A stretch of 64,000 nucleotides of DNA from Gammaproteobacteria bacterium (GCA_028279365.1 JANQNX010000014.1:331921-395920); one strand, 5' to 3'. Counted from the stretch's first letter, positions 43,512-54,163 are shown. The notes: a model not told the origin generated them from the letters alone. Numbers and translations: made by a program.

Positions 43512-45008
43512 TTAAAAGTTATAACCAGGTTTTTTTCTTCTTTTTAAGATAATTGGTATGGCAATAGAAACTGAGAATAAGCAAAGAATTAGCGTTACTA
43601 TAATTAAACTGTCTCTTTTTTCTCTACCTATTAAAGGAAATAAGTGATTCCATTTATGTATTAGTGAAAATGAAAGGGTTTCATAACGATCTATAGCGCG
43701 ATTCTGATCAACCAGAATACTTGTTACTGGATCAATAAAGACTATTTGCTTATCTTCGTTATCTATATTTACTTGCCATACAGGCAAGCGTTTATTTCTA
43801 AAATCATAATCAGGTCCGAATCTGGACACTATTTTTATATTTTCTATTTTATCAACAGAGACATCAGCAAATTTGCTTGCCAGATCGATAACTTGCTTTT
43901 TATCGTTTAAGTCGGAATGCTCACCTGTTAAGGCATTAATATAAATTGAATTTCTTTCCTTACTTATGCCATCAAACCTATGATTGCGGTCAGGTATTTG
44001 TTCTCTTTTATCAACAGCGAGGCTTAAGCGATAATATTGATTGCCTTCTATATCTTCTACCAACGATATAGCATTAAGGTTTATTTTTACGAGTTTTGAA
44101 GTTGTTTCGTTATTTACGCTCGCAAGTTGCTTTGCCCGAGTCCAGGCCTGTAGATTAATGCTTTTCCCTAGTCGTAATCCTGCCTCACGGTCGACATAAT
44201 GGGATTGTAATAAATGATAAAAACCACTTGCTGACCAACCTAGTAAAGGTAACCATATTATATAGCCAAATAATCTATGCCAATGACGCCCCTTATTGGG
44301 GATTCGTCTTTGTTTTAACATGATGACCATCATTAAACCTGTCAGAGACATAAAGAGTAAAGTTAATATTAAAAAACCAATGATAATAACCCGACCTTGT
44401 CCCGTTATATCTAGAAAGTTCCATGTATGCAGTGTTTGGAAAATGTTTTGTAGTAAAGCCTTTGTATTGTCATTCAGACTAGCTAAGGCATTGGTTTCTG
44501 TGTAAATGAATGCCGATGTTTTAGAATTGTTATGATTAAATGTGATTTTGTATACTGGTAATAGTCGATTTACCCAAGGGTACTCATAATTAAACTCATT
44601 AATAAATTCTATATTCTGAATAAACGATTCATCAATATCCGTATAGTAGCTTGCTAACCATTTAGCATGTTGTTGATCAAACCCAGGTAACTCTTTATGT
44701 GTATCTAGATCAAAATAACGACGTGGTTCATTATTATTTTCTGTTATTTGAAAAACTGAGCCGCTACTGGAAGCAATGAGTTTTGCTATTTTTACTTCTG
44801 CAATCTGATTTTGATAAATAATATTTTTGATACTTTGCGTATTTTCAAAATTAAATTGCATGTTTGGCGGATACATCTTGCTTGCTTGCGGCCCTAGCCA
44901 TGTCATCATAGGATGAGTTATTCCAGACAAGGCCCAACAAAAAATTGTGAAGACACCGAACCAGGCAAATTTATTATGCCAATAAATAATTGTCTGTTTT
45001 TTTAACAT
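43512..45008 (-). CDS. PepSY domain transmembrane protein, iron-uptake associated
   Basis: A 498-residue protein of the PepSY-associated TM family. Membrane helices are seen at about 15-33 (FAWFGVFTIFCWALSGITH), near 205-228 (GRVIIIGFLILTLLFMSLTG), near 248-263 and near the end (LIIVTLILCLFSVSIAIPII). PepSY-like periplasmic segments lie between. Some relatives next to siderophore receptors act as inner-membrane reductases that release iron from siderophores in the periplasm. It lies 23 bases after a TonB receptor gene on the same strand. The AT-rich codon use differs from most of the backbone. Confidence 0.8.
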   Translation of the reverse strand: MLKKQTIIYWHNKFAWFGVFTIFCWALSGITHPMMTWLGPQASKMYPPNMQFNFENTQSIKNIIYQNQIAEVKIAKLIASSSGSVFQITENNNEPRRYFDLDTHKELPGFDQQHAKWLASYYTDIDESFIQNIEFINEFNYEYPWVNRLLPVYKITFNHNNSKTSAFIYTETNALASLNDNTKALLQNIFQTLHTWNFLDITGQGRVIIIGFLILTLLFMSLTGLMMVIMLKQRRIPNKGRHWHRLFGYIIWLPLLGWSASGFYHLLQSHYVDREAGLRLGKSINLQAWTRAKQLASVNNETTSKLVKINLNAISLVEDIEGNQYYRLSLAVDKREQIPDRNHRFDGISKERNSIYINALTGEHSDLNDKKQVIDLASKFADVSVDKIENIKIVSRFGPDYDFRNKRLPVWQVNIDNEDKQIVFIDPVTSILVDQNRAIDRYETLSFSLIHKWNHLFPLIGREKRDSLIIVTLILCLFSVSIAIPIILKRRKKPGYNF

Positions 45009-45031
45009 GGTTATGCACTAAAGCTATGAAT

Positions 45032-47149
45032 CTAGAATAGGCTGATGTTAATTCCTGCGAAGACAGCTCGGCCTTGACCGGGAGTGAATTGCGTTGAGTT
45101 CGGATCCTGACTGCGGTCAGCAATAGTGGTGACATTAGAGATGTAATTCTTATCTAGCATATTTTCACCAGAAACATAAAGACTTATATTGTTAGTGATA
45201 TCCAGACCAGCAGTAAAACCTAACAACTCAAAGCCATCTACCTGAAAGGTGTTTGCATAATCAGCATAAGGACCGTTAGGGACCCAACGAACATTCACAC
45301 CGGCATACCATTTGTCACTATCTAAACGGAGTTCTGTAACGTATAAAGCATCGGGCACACCCGCAAGTGTGTTGTCGTTATAGGTAGCATCATTATCAAA
45401 ATTAAAATCATTAATAGTGATAACATTTCGCCATATTAGATCTAGGCCATTATCTTTAATAAAACTTGGTGCAATAAATAGATCTATACCGGCTTCCAGG
45501 CCCTGATGAATGGTATCGTTTGCATTTGTAGTATTTGTTACCGCGGCACCAAAACCAGGTGCAGCAACATCAATAAGCTCGTTTTCAATCCAGCTTTTAT
45601 AGATTGCTAAATCCCAGCTAAAGTATTCAGTTTGACCACGTGTACCTAATTCAACGGTCCAAGCATCTTGCGCTTCAAGTGGTGTAAAATCTAACGCGCC
45701 GCCGGCTGTTAAATCACTCATGGCAGGTGGTTCAAAACTACGACTTATATTAAAGAAGTGCTGAGCAGAGTCGGTCGGTGTCCATAATAAACCAAAACGA
45801 GGGTTAATCTGATTATAGCTCTCTGCCCCAGGTCCTGGTGATGAATCGAATATGACATCGTTACTTCGGGTAGCATAATTATATTGAACGCCTGCTAATG
45901 CCTTAATTTTTTCACTTAATGCGATATCTGTTTCTAGATAAATAGCCAGGTTTTCCGAGTCTTGATCATTATGCGTTCTTAAAGCACCTTCTTTACCAAA
46001 GACATTTGCAAACGTTTTGGCATCGTTATCACCAATATTAACCTGACCGCCGAGTGTCCAGTTAAATGGAAAAGAGGCAATATTTGTATTACCGGTAAGA
46101 CGACTATACGCACCATATTCATCTTCAATTTGGTTAATGATTCCTGCAAAGCTAGTGATTGCATGATCCAGATCTCGATAGCTATACCAAAGTCCACCTT
46201 CTAATTGCAGATTATCCTTAATCTTAAAAGCTGTTTTATTCGCCAAGCGTAAAACATCCAGGTTGCGATCCCAATCATCTTCAATAGCACTATTAGCGAG
46301 GGTAACTGGACCAGCAGTTACAGCACGTGCACTTTGTTTCCGGTTTGTTAATGCATCTTCAAGTGAAACACTTCCAGCCAGTTCAAAGTTATCGCTCAGA
46401 CCGGTGTAATAGAATCGGGTTTCAAGCCTGTCCGATAGTTGAATTCCAATATTGGCAAAACTATAAGCACTCTCTACATCTGAATGATCGCGAAAGCCAT
46501 CAGAATGTAATCCGGTAACTCCAACATAATAATCAATATTATCGACGGCATTGGCATAACTCAGATTAAGACGCTGGGAATTAAAACTGCCACCTTCAAA
46601 TCGTGCCTTAAACGTATCCTCAGAATTTAAACCGGTAGGTGTTACTATATTAATTGCGCCCCCCAATGCTGTTGCACCATAACGAAATGCGTTAGCACCT
46701 TTATAGACTTCGATATATCGGATCGATGTCGGGTCAACTTCCTGGAATTCTGTTGAACCACTGGCACGTGTAATAGGAATACCATCTCTAAACACAGTTA
46801 TACCGCGTCTCTCAAATGAAGAATTTAAACCTGAACCACGAATTGAAATACGATTTTCTCTTTGTGCAGAGGTGTCAGCATAAACACCTGGTGTAAATAC
46901 CAGTGTATCTCCCAGGCTCTGCGCAAACTCGTCCATAAATATTTCAGCTTCGACAAAGCCAATAGCTCCCGGTATTTGTTCTAGTTTTGCTCTTGCTTGC
47001 TCAATAGTTGGGGAAGTTAGGTTGCGAGGGGCACTACTCGCAACAACTTCCATGTCATTAAGCTTAATGGCATTATCTTTTTGTCCCAAGCCAACGGCAA
47101 AACTTTGTAATGGCAAAAGTATTATAATTGCCGTTATTGTTTTCAACAT
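45032..47149 (-). CDS. TonB-dependent outer-membrane receptor
   Basis: A 705-residue receptor. Signal peptide LKTITAIIILLPLQSFA; plug domain with SLGDTLVFTPGVYADTSAQR, NRISIRGSGLNSSFERRGIT and RYIEVYKGANAFRYGATALG; 22-strand barrel ending in aromatic Phe (INISLF). It takes up a metal chelate or similar ligand; the pairing with a PepSY protein suggests a ferric siderophore. ATG at 47149 follows AAGGGAA; an in-frame ATG at 47167 is less well placed. I saw no clear Fur box upstream. Confidence 0.9.
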   Translation of the reverse strand: MLKTITAIIILLPLQSFAVGLGQKDNAIKLNDMEVVASSAPRNLTSPTIEQARAKLEQIPGAIGFVEAEIFMDEFAQSLGDTLVFTPGVYADTSAQRENRISIRGSGLNSSFERRGITVFRDGIPITRASGSTEFQEVDPTSIRYIEVYKGANAFRYGATALGGAINIVTPTGLNSEDTFKARFEGGSFNSQRLNLSYANAVDNIDYYVGVTGLHSDGFRDHSDVESAYSFANIGIQLSDRLETRFYYTGLSDNFELAGSVSLEDALTNRKQSARAVTAGPVTLANSAIEDDWDRNLDVLRLANKTAFKIKDNLQLEGGLWYSYRDLDHAITSFAGIINQIEDEYGAYSRLTGNTNIASFPFNWTLGGQVNIGDNDAKTFANVFGKEGALRTHNDQDSENLAIYLETDIALSEKIKALAGVQYNYATRSNDVIFDSSPGPGAESYNQINPRFGLLWTPTDSAQHFFNISRSFEPPAMSDLTAGGALDFTPLEAQDAWTVELGTRGQTEYFSWDLAIYKSWIENELIDVAAPGFGAAVTNTTNANDTIHQGLEAGIDLFIAPSFIKDNGLDLIWRNVITINDFNFDNDATYNDNTLAGVPDALYVTELRLDSDKWYAGVNVRWVPNGPYADYANTFQVDGFELLGFTAGLDITNNISLYVSGENMLDKNYISNVTTIADRSQDPNSTQFTPGQGRAVFAGINISLF

Positions 47150-47649
47150 TACTGTTCCCTTGAACATATAGACTATAATTTTCCTTTTAAGAGCTTTATG
47201 CCCGCGAAGCTTATAGCAGAGAATTACTGATCACAATATGGCAAATTGTCGCAGTAGGATTAGAGAAGAACTGTTATTTATATCTCTCACTAGAAATAAA
47301 AAACGCTCTGTCCGTTTTTTTACGAAATGTAGTAAATGTTTAATTATTTATAAGTGGTAAAGCTCATCACTCTTTGTCTATTACTAAACAAACCATGATA
47401 TTTAAAGGAACACTTAATAGTAAGCTTGTAAAAAAATAATGCCGGGCTTACAAGGATATGTTTATCTAGTAATGTGAAGATGTGAGTTAAAACGCTGAAA
47501 ATAAAAAACTGAATCACAAAAGCTTAAACCATTAAAGCGTGATTCTGCAGATGTAAAGTTCTTTTATTGCTGATATGTTTCTTTGATTAAAACGCTATTA
47601 CTTTTCTAATATAAGAAAAGAAAAAAGTTATTAATATGAAAATATATGT
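47150..47649. other. 500-base gap upstream of the TonB receptor
   Basis: AT-rich with no gene seen. It holds a 17-base dyad, ACAAT (47233-47237) and ATTGT (47245-47249), which may be an operator for the receptor; a weak A/T hairpin at 47298-47321 (AAAAAACG and CGTTTTTTT); and an inverted repeat GAATCAC (47511-47517) with GTGATTC (47539-47545). I looked for a cobalamin riboswitch and a Fur box and found neither. Confidence 0.4.
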
Positions 47650-48156
47650 CTAGTGTTCCCGATGGCTGGAAAAAGCAAGTTTATCTAACACAGCTAGTAA
47701 TAGTGCAGAAAGTACAAAAGTCATATGAAAGATGACATACCATTTCAAATGCTCCGGATCGGTATTTTTGATCTCCATAAATTTTTGTAACAGGTGGATC
47801 GAGGATATCGCAACAATGGAAGCCGCGACTTTAAGCTTAAGACTGCCTGCGTCGAGTTTGCCGAGCCAGTCCAGCTTTTCATCACCTTCATCCAAATCAA
47901 TCTTGGAAACAAAGTTTTCATAGCTACTGAACATCACCATTACGATCAGGCTACCTACTAACGCAAGATCAATTAATGATAGCGTAGACAGAACTAAATC
48001 GGCCTCACTCATTACGATAATATCGGTGAAGGTATGCAGTAATTCCTGAAAAAATTTAACCGCAAGTGCAACTAGCGCAAGCGCGAGTCCAAGATAAACC
48101 GGTGCCAGCAACCAGCGACTGGCGAACATGGTTCTTTCAATTAATCTTTCCATCAT
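47650..48156 (-). CDS. yqhA: UPF0114 / YqhA family membrane protein
   Basis: A 168-residue inner-membrane protein of the YqhA (UPF0114) family: [20 protein letters not shown] at the start, [26 protein letters not shown] in the middle, and [19 protein letters not shown] near the end, with four helices. Function is unknown; a role as an ion or small-molecule channel-like protein is unproven. It starts one or two codons from the dapE stop on the same strand. Confidence 0.92.
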   Translation of the reverse strand: MMERLIERTMFASRWLLAPVYLGLALALVALAVKFFQELLHTFTDIIVMSEADLVLSTLSLIDLALVGSLIVMVMFSSYENFVSKIDLDEGDEKLDWLGKLDAGSLKLKVAASIVAISSIHLLQKFMEIKNTDPEHLKWYVIFHMTFVLSALLLAVLDKLAFSSHREH

Positions 48157-48157
48157 T

Positions 48158-49297
48158 TTATTCCGACGAATTATTTAATAATGTGTTCATAATATGCAAA
48201 TAGGTGTCTTTTAGTTTATCCAAATCGTCAACTTTTACACATTCATTAATTTTGTGAATGGTTTTGTTTATAACACCCAATTCGATCACTTCGGCTCCGG
48301 TTGGTGCAATAAAACGCCCATCAGAAGTGCCGCCGCCGGTTGAGCATTCCGTTTCAATATCACAGATTGATTTGATTGCATCGCAGGCAGCATCAACCAG
48401 CTTGCCGGAGTCGGTAAGAAATGGCAGACCGGAGAGCTTCCAGCGAATATCATAATCAAGCTGGTGTTTCTCAAGTAATGCAGTCACTGTCTGTTTAATT
48501 TTCTGCTCACTGGTTTCAGTTGAAAAACGAAAATTAAATAATACTTCAACCGTTCCGGGGATAACATTTTCAGCACCAGTACCGGCATTGATATTCGATA
48601 TCTGAAAGGTTGTCGGCGGAAATGACGCATTACCTTGATCCCATTCTATTTGTGTTATCTCGGAAAGAAACGGACTGACACGATGCACCGGGTTATCGGC
48701 AACATCAGGATAGGCAACGTGACCTTGTATACCCTTTATTGTTAATACACCATTCAATGAACCGCGACGGCCAATGCGAATGACATCGCCCAATTGTTTA
48801 TCACTGGAAGGTTCACCCACGATGCACCAGGTAATCATGATATTGTTATCATTAAGATAATCGATCACTTTACGTGTCCCGTTAATTGATGGGCCTTCTT
48901 CATCGCTGGTAATTAAGAATGCAATCGTACCTACATGATCAGGATGTTGAGTCACAAACTCCTCGGCCGCAATCGTCATTGCCGCAATGCCGCCTTTCAT
49001 ATCAGCCGCGCCGCGTCCATAAAGATAACCATCCTTGATCGTGGCTTTAAAAGGATCGGTATCCCACTTCTCTATTGGACCTGTAGGGACGACATCCGTA
49101 TGCCCGGCAAAACAGAATATCGGATCGCCATTGCCATGGGTTAACCAAAGATTATCGACATCATCAAAGCGCAGGCGTGTGGCTTCAAACCCTAACGGGC
49201 TCAAGCGTTCGATAATGGTTTCCTGACAGCCAAAGTCTTCTGGTGTTACCGATGGCCGTTCAATCAGGTTTTCGGTCAGTTCACGTGTGTTCGACAT
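48158..49297 (-). CDS. dapE: Succinyl-diaminopimelate desuccinylase
   Basis: A 379-residue zinc enzyme of lysine and peptidoglycan synthesis. Metal sites are visible in [42 protein letters not shown] and the late [10 protein letters not shown]. Length is standard. It lies between dam and yqhA. Confidence 0.95.
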   Translation of the reverse strand: MSNTRELTENLIERPSVTPEDFGCQETIIERLSPLGFEATRLRFDDVDNLWLTHGNGDPIFCFAGHTDVVPTGPIEKWDTDPFKATIKDGYLYGRGAADMKGGIAAMTIAAEEFVTQHPDHVGTIAFLITSDEEGPSINGTRKVIDYLNDNNIMITWCIVGEPSSDKQLGDVIRIGRRGSLNGVLTIKGIQGHVAYPDVADNPVHRVSPFLSEITQIEWDQGNASFPPTTFQISNINAGTGAENVIPGTVEVLFNFRFSTETSEQKIKQTVTALLEKHQLDYDIRWKLSGLPFLTDSGKLVDAACDAIKSICDIETECSTGGGTSDGRFIAPTGAEVIELGVINKTIHKINECVKVDDLDKLKDTYLHIMNTLLNNSSE

Positions 49298-49301
49298 AGT
49301 A

Positions 49302-50132
49302 TTATTGAAACACTGCGAGCAGTTCTTCTACCTGATTACGTTGATTGGTTTTGCAACTGATGGTGCGTCTTACCAGGAACTTCTCTGTGCTGGCACCGGC
49401 ATTTTTATAAAGCTTTGCAGTATTAGTCGTATGATGATTCGAGATAATTACCTGGATGCCTTTTTTAGCTAATTGACTAGCACAATCACTTAGCTCGGTT
49501 TGTTGTTCCCAGCCAAACCCACCGGAAAAGTAATCGGTAAAATAAGCGGTTTTTGATAACGGCGCATAAGGGGGATCGCAATACACTACATCGCCACGTT
49601 TGGCCAGCTTCATTGTGTCGATAAAACTGGCATGAATAAATTTGGCTGACTTTGAAGCAGTGTAAAACGCCTGCATTTCTTTTTTCGGGAAATACGGCTT
49701 CTTGTAGCGACCAAACGGTGTGTTGAAACCATTGCTTGAATTATAACGGCAGAGTCCGTTATAGCAGTGCCGGTTTAAGTAAAGAAACAATGCCGATTTA
49801 AGCCGCACATCCTCGGTTGTATTAAACGTGTGTCTTAATTCGTAATAACGTGATTCATTATTATTGTCAGCGATAAAAAAAGAACGGCAATAGTCGATAA
49901 AAGGTTCGCCTTCTTTTTTTAAGGTCTGGTAAAGCGAAATCAAGTCAGGGTTGGTATCCGCCAGTAAATATTTTTTATAAGAGGTATTTAAAAACACCGC
50001 CCCCGAACCGACAAAGGGTTCGATCAAACGTTTGCCCGGTGATTGGCTATCAGACTCAAGATGGTTATGGATGCGATCCAGTACCCGATATTTACCGCCA
50101 GGCCATTTCAGGAAAGGTTTGATTAAGGTCAT
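49302..50132 (-). CDS. dam: DNA adenine methylase (Dam)
   Basis: A 276-residue adenine N6-methyltransferase expected to act on GATC. Motif I is [12 protein letters not shown] at the start, motif IV is [17 protein letters not shown] (DPPY), and the target-recognition region contains [20 protein letters not shown]. It would mark DNA for mismatch repair and replication timing. No restriction partner is near, which favours a housekeeping Dam. It is five bases from dapE. Confidence 0.93.
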   Translation of the reverse strand: MTLIKPFLKWPGGKYRVLDRIHNHLESDSQSPGKRLIEPFVGSGAVFLNTSYKKYLLADTNPDLISLYQTLKKEGEPFIDYCRSFFIADNNNESRYYELRHTFNTTEDVRLKSALFLYLNRHCYNGLCRYNSSNGFNTPFGRYKKPYFPKKEMQAFYTASKSAKFIHASFIDTMKLAKRGDVVYCDPPYAPLSKTAYFTDYFSGGFGWEQQTELSDCASQLAKKGIQVIISNHHTTNTAKLYKNAGASTEKFLVRRTISCKTNQRNQVEELLAVFQ

Positions 50133-50134
50133 AC

Positions 50135-50410
50135 TTAGCCAAGCTCATTCGGTGTGATGGCCTCAATACTCAAGGCATGAATTTCCTGTGGCATTAAACT
50201 ATCTACCGCTGCATAAACCCGTCGATGTCTGGCGATAGGTGTTTCGCCATCAAATTTTTCAGAGACAATACGCACTTTGAAATGACCAGCACCACCATGT
50301 CCGCTATGGCCTGCATGCAGGTGTGATTCATCAATAATATCCAGTTCAATCGGCGCGAGTGCCTTTTCTATACAGGCGCGGATCATTTCGGAGCGGTCAG
50401 CGGCAGACAT
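50135..50410 (-). CDS. bolA: BolA family protein
   Basis: A 91-residue BolA-fold protein. It has AHSGHGGAGHFKVRIVSEKF with the family His and Cys-like ligand region and ARHRRVYAAVDSLMPQEIHALSIEAITP, the conserved C-terminal segment. BolA proteins partner with monothiol glutaredoxins in Fe-S handling and stress control. It overlaps yciI by one base. Confidence 0.92.
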   Translation of the reverse strand: MSAADRSEMIRACIEKALAPIELDIIDESHLHAGHSGHGGAGHFKVRIVSEKFDGETPIARHRRVYAAVDSLMPQEIHALSIEAITPNELG

Positions 50411-50706
50411 TAAAATACCTTCTTATAAGGTTTAACAATGACCTTTTCATAGACGCCAGCAGCAATATACGGGTCATCATCCGCCCAGCTTTGGGCCTGT
50501 TCCAGCGAATCAAACTCGGCCACAATCAGACTGCCGCTAAATCCGGCCGGGCCGGGATCCTCACTATCAATCCTCGGATGCGGTCCGGCAGTGAGCAAAC
50601 GACCCTCATCACGCAGGGCTTGCAAACGAGCGATGTGATCATTGCGAACGCTTTTACGTTTTTCCAGGCTGTCCTCAACATCCTGACTAATGATGGCATA
50701 GTACAT
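50410..50706 (-). CDS. yciI: YciI-like protein
   Basis: A 98-residue dimeric alpha/beta barrel protein of the YciI family, with [20 protein letters not shown], the conserved His near the start, and [34 protein letters not shown]. Family enzymes include muconolactone isomerase-like folds, but YciI itself has no settled function. It sits between yciB and bolA as in many gammaproteobacteria. Confidence 0.93.
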   Translation of the reverse strand: MYYAIISQDVEDSLEKRKSVRNDHIARLQALRDEGRLLTAGPHPRIDSEDPGPAGFSGSLIVAEFDSLEQAQSWADDDPYIAAGVYEKVIVKPYKKVF

Positions 50707-51285
50707 TTAGGATTCTTCCTGTGTGTCTATTTCTTCTTCTTTTAGATACTTATACATATAAATAAAGATACCGATTAAAAAGATAAAATTGATTAATGTC
50801 ATACCCCAGGCCTTGAAGTTAACCCAGAATTCAGTCGAGAAACTGTAAGCCACGTAGAGGTTAACAAAGCCCAGGAAAATAAAAAATATTGCCCAGCTGA
50901 TATTAAGGTTGCGCCATACATGATCAGGAAACTCTAATTTATGATCCGCCATTGTCACCATCCGCTGAAACAGCACTTTTTTACCAATAAAGTGACTACC
51001 AATAAACGCTAATGAAAAACACCAGTTGACGATGGTCGGTTTCCACTTAATAAATACCTCATCCTGCAGATATATTGTTAAGCCACCAAATATGAGTACC
51101 ACGACAAAGGTGATAATGTGCATTTTTTCGAATTTTTTATATAGCAACCAATAGGCGCAAATCTGTATGAACGACGCAATTATGATCGTGTAAGTCGCCA
51201 GATAAATGCCTTGCTCGCGCTCTTCAGGCAGATAAAAGGCAATAAAAAAGGCGATAACCGGGAAAAAATCGAACAGAAATTTCAT
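50707..51285 (-). CDS. yciB: YciB / intracellular septation protein A family
   Basis: A 192-residue inner-membrane protein with five or six helices. It starts MKFLFDFFPVIAFFIAFYLP, the diagnostic KFLFDFFPV-F segment of YciB/IspZ, and has WKPTIVNWCFSLAFIGSHFI and NLYVAYSFSTEFWVNFKAWG. YciB affects envelope synthesis and division. It is followed directly by yciI. Confidence 0.95.
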   Translation of the reverse strand: MKFLFDFFPVIAFFIAFYLPEEREQGIYLATYTIIIASFIQICAYWLLYKKFEKMHIITFVVVLIFGGLTIYLQDEVFIKWKPTIVNWCFSLAFIGSHFIGKKVLFQRMVTMADHKLEFPDHVWRNLNISWAIFFIFLGFVNLYVAYSFSTEFWVNFKAWGMTLINFIFLIGIFIYMYKYLKEEEIDTQEES

Positions 51286-51345
51286 TCTAATTATTTACAG
51301 TGATAACAGACATTTATCATAACCTAAATTAATGATTCAGACAGT

Positions 51346-51969
51346 ATGGCGCAGTTTTTTACAATTCACCCTGACAATCCGCAGCCGAGATTAATTAGCC
51401 AGGCGGTAAACATCCTTAGAGACTCGGGCGTGATTGTTTACCCCACCGATTCTTCCTACGCGCTTGGCTGTTGTCTGGGTGAAAAAACGGCATTGGATCG
51501 GATTCGTCGCATCAGAGATATTCCGGCGTCACAACCGATGACGCTGGTTTGTCGAGATTTATCCGAGATTGCGCTCTATGCGCAGTTAGACAACGCCGCG
51601 TTTCGATTAATGAAATCAATGACCCCGGGGCCTTACACGTTTATTCTGAAGGCAAAGAAAGATGTGCCCAAACGACTGCAGCACCCGAAACGCAGGACCA
51701 TTGGTATACGCGTGCCGGAGAATAATGTTGCCCAGGCCTTGCTGGAAGAATTGGCTGAACCGATGATTAGTATTAGCCTGGTGTTGCCTGATGAAGCTTT
51801 GCCCGAAAACGAGCCGGATATGATTCGCGATAAACTGGATAAGCAACTGGACTTAATTATTGATGGCGGCGCCGGTGGCCTGGATTTCACTACGGTGATT
51901 GATATGTCTGATCGACAGCCGCAGATTGTTCGCGAGGGTAAGGGGGCCGAACAGCTGGCGCTGGACTAA
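51346..51969 (+). CDS. Sua5/YciO/YrdC family protein
   Basis: A 207-residue protein of the YrdC superfamily. Members such as TsaC make threonylcarbamoyl-adenylate for the t6A modification of tRNA; YciO members are related and may differ. Visible motifs: GVIVYPTDSSYALGCCLGEK, RDIPASQPMTLVCRDLSEI, TPGPYTFILKAKKDVPKRLQ and RTIGIRVPENN. The PTDSSYALGC form and KKDVPKRL point to YciO rather than TsaC. It is divergent from yciB and sits before trpS. Confidence 0.9.
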   Translation: MAQFFTIHPDNPQPRLISQAVNILRDSGVIVYPTDSSYALGCCLGEKTALDRIRRIRDIPASQPMTLVCRDLSEIALYAQLDNAAFRLMKSMTPGPYTFILKAKKDVPKRLQHPKRRTIGIRVPENNVAQALLEELAEPMISISLVLPDEALPENEPDMIRDKLDKQLDLIIDGGAGGLDFTTVIDMSDRQPQIVREGKGAEQLALD

Positions 51970-52049
51970 CATACTCCTGTCAGGATTGTCGGCAATCGGT
52001 ATAATGCAACCTAATTCATTTCTGAAACTATCCTCTCGGGAGATTTTGA

Positions 52050-53261
52050 TTGGCTAATAGTGGTAAACAGCGGGTGCTGTCGGGAATGCGTCCTACAGGC
52101 CAGCTGCATTTGGGCCATTATCATGGCGTACTAAAAAACTGGCTAGAATTACAACAAGAATATGAATGTTTCTTTTTTGTCGCTGACTGGCATGCGTTGA
52201 CGACAGAATATGAAGACCCCAGCATCATTGAAAAAAGTGTTTGGGATATGGTTATCGACTGGCTCGCCGTAGGCGTGAACCCCGGTGCCGCGAAACTATT
52301 CATCCAGTCACGTATCCCGGAACATGCTGAACTGCAATTGCTATTATCCATGTGCACGCCGCTGAGTTGGCTCGAACGTGTCCCCAGTTATAAAGACCAG
52401 CAGGAAAAGCTCTCTAATAAAGACTTAACCACCTATGGTTTTCTTGGCTATCCGCTATTACAAACGGCCGACATTATTATCTACAAGGCCGGCTTTGTGC
52501 CAGTAGGCGAAGATCAGGTCGCGCATGTCGAATTGGCTAGAGAAGTCGTCAGACGCTTTAATCATTTATACGGTCGCGAAGCTGACTTTGAAGAAAAGGT
52601 CGAATCGGCGTTGAAAAAGATGGGTAAAAAGAATGCGCGTCTTTATCACCAGCTGCGTAAGAGTTACCAGGAGCAGGGCGAAGTCCAGTCGCTGGAAAAG
52701 GCGCAGGCATTACTGGAATCACAACAGAATATTAGTATTGGCGATCGTGAACGTTTGTCCGGTTTTCTCGATGGTTCAGGCAAAGCGATATTTCCGGAAC
52801 CCAAGGCATTATTAACTCCAGCCTCAAAGATGCCCGGCCTTGATGGGCAGAAGATGTCGAAGTCCTATGGCAACACAATTTCACTACGCGAGAATCCCAG
52901 TGCGGTTGAGGATAAATTAAGAACCATGCCGACCGATCCGGCCCGGGTAAGACGTACTGACCCGGGAGAGCCGAGTAAATGCCCGGTCTGGAGTCTGCAT
53001 GAAGTGTATTCAGATAAAGACACCAAAGACTGGGTCGTTGATGGTTGTACAAGTGCTAAAATTGGTTGTATTGATTGTAAAAAACCGTTGATTCAGTCGG
53101 TGCTGGAAGAACAGGGGCCGATCCGGGAACGTGCTGAAGAATATTTAAACGATCCCGAGACCGTTCGCGGTATTATTGCGGATGGTTGTGATGCCGCGCG
53201 TGACGTGGCCAGAGAGACAATAGAAGAAGTTCGCGACGCGATGCATCTTGTCTATCGATAG
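52050..53261 (+). CDS. trpS: Tryptophanyl-tRNA synthetase, long form
   Basis: A 403-residue class I synthetase. The HIGH-like signature is QLHLGHYHG and the KMSKS motif is GQKMSKSYGN. An insertion of about 70 residues before KMSKS (around 185-255) makes it longer than the E. coli enzyme, as in Pseudomonas-type TrpS. It probably starts with TTG at 52050, with CGGGAG ahead; no ATG fits before the catalytic core. Confidence 0.93.
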   Translation: MANSGKQRVLSGMRPTGQLHLGHYHGVLKNWLELQQEYECFFFVADWHALTTEYEDPSIIEKSVWDMVIDWLAVGVNPGAAKLFIQSRIPEHAELQLLLSMCTPLSWLERVPSYKDQQEKLSNKDLTTYGFLGYPLLQTADIIIYKAGFVPVGEDQVAHVELAREVVRRFNHLYGREADFEEKVESALKKMGKKNARLYHQLRKSYQEQGEVQSLEKAQALLESQQNISIGDRERLSGFLDGSGKAIFPEPKALLTPASKMPGLDGQKMSKSYGNTISLRENPSAVEDKLRTMPTDPARVRRTDPGEPSKCPVWSLHEVYSDKDTKDWVVDGCTSAKIGCIDCKKPLIQSVLEEQGPIRERAEEYLNDPETVRGIIADGCDAARDVARETIEEVRDAMHLVYR

Positions 53262-53287
53262 ACAGGGTTTTCTGAAAAATAAATACA

Positions 53288-54163
53288 ATGAACGATGAAG
53301 CAGAAAAGAAGGCAGTGAACAGCAGCGAAGTCGAGCCTGCACAGCAAACTGCTGCGGCAGATGGGAAGTCTGAAGCAAACAGCACTGAGCAAAAAGAAAT
53401 GCCGTTTGCTATCGTGCAGGGTGCGCCGGTAACTGAATTGCCAAAGGATCTTTATATACCACCAGACGCATTAGAAGTTTTCTTGGAGGCGTTTGAGGGT
53501 CCGCTCGACCTACTGCTGTATCTGATTAAAAAACAAAACCTGGATATCCTCGATATTCCACTGGCGAAGATCACCGAACAATATATGACTTATATTGAGC
53601 TAATGGATTTCATGCAGCTTGAACTGGCAGGTGAATATCTGTTGATGGCCGCGATGTTGGCCGAGATTAAATCCAGAATGCTGCTACCACGCCAGGTCGA
53701 GGACGAGGATGAAGAAGACCCTCGCGCCGAGTTGATTCGTCGCTTGCAGGAATACGAACGTTACAAACAAGCAGCTGAAAAACTCGATGAGTTGCCTCGG
53801 GTCGAACGTGACCTGCATAAAGTTGTCGCGGAGTTTCCCTATAAAAATACCAACCAGCCTCCACCCGACGTATCGATGGATTCTATCCTACGTGTATTTG
53901 CAGAGGTACTGCGCCGCGCCGATATGTTCAGTCACCATATGGTCCATCGTGAGGCACTATCAGTGCGGGAGCGCATGGCAAGCGTGCTGGATAAAGTGAA
54001 CCCCGAAACCTTTACCGACTTTTCTGATTTGTTCAAGGTCGAGGAGGGTCGGGCTGGCGTGATTGTGTCTCTACTCGCTATTTTACAATTGGTCAAAGAT
54101 TCATTAATTCATTTGGTACAAAACGAAGAAAACGGTCCTATTTACGTTAAGGCAGCAACATGA
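53288..54163 (+). CDS. scpA: Segregation and condensation protein ScpA
   Basis: A 291-residue kleisin of the SMC-ScpAB complex. After a polar head of about 50 residues, FLEAFEGPLDLLLYLIKKQN followed by LDILDIPLAKITEQYM is the family core, and the C-terminal winged helix region is VSLLAILQLVKDSLIHLVQ. It overlaps scpB by four bases. No smc gene is seen in the window. Confidence 0.95.
   Translation: MNDEAEKKAVNSSEVEPAQQTAAADGKSEANSTEQKEMPFAIVQGAPVTELPKDLYIPPDALEVFLEAFEGPLDLLLYLIKKQNLDILDIPLAKITEQYMTYIELMDFMQLELAGEYLLMAAMLAEIKSRMLLPRQVEDEDEEDPRAELIRRLQEYERYKQAAEKLDELPRVERDLHKVVAEFPYKNTNQPPPDVSMDSILRVFAEVLRRADMFSHHMVHREALSVRERMASVLDKVNPETFTDFSDLFKVEEGRAGVIVSLLAILQLVKDSLIHLVQNEENGPIYVKAAT

Noticed and set aside
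47150-47649. Search for a cobalamin riboswitch or Fur box before the TonB receptor
   Set aside because: I could not find the conserved riboswitch core or a recognisable Fur dyad.
49302-50132. Dam as part of a restriction-modification system
   Set aside because: It lies in a housekeeping block with dapE, bolA and yciI and has no nuclease partner.
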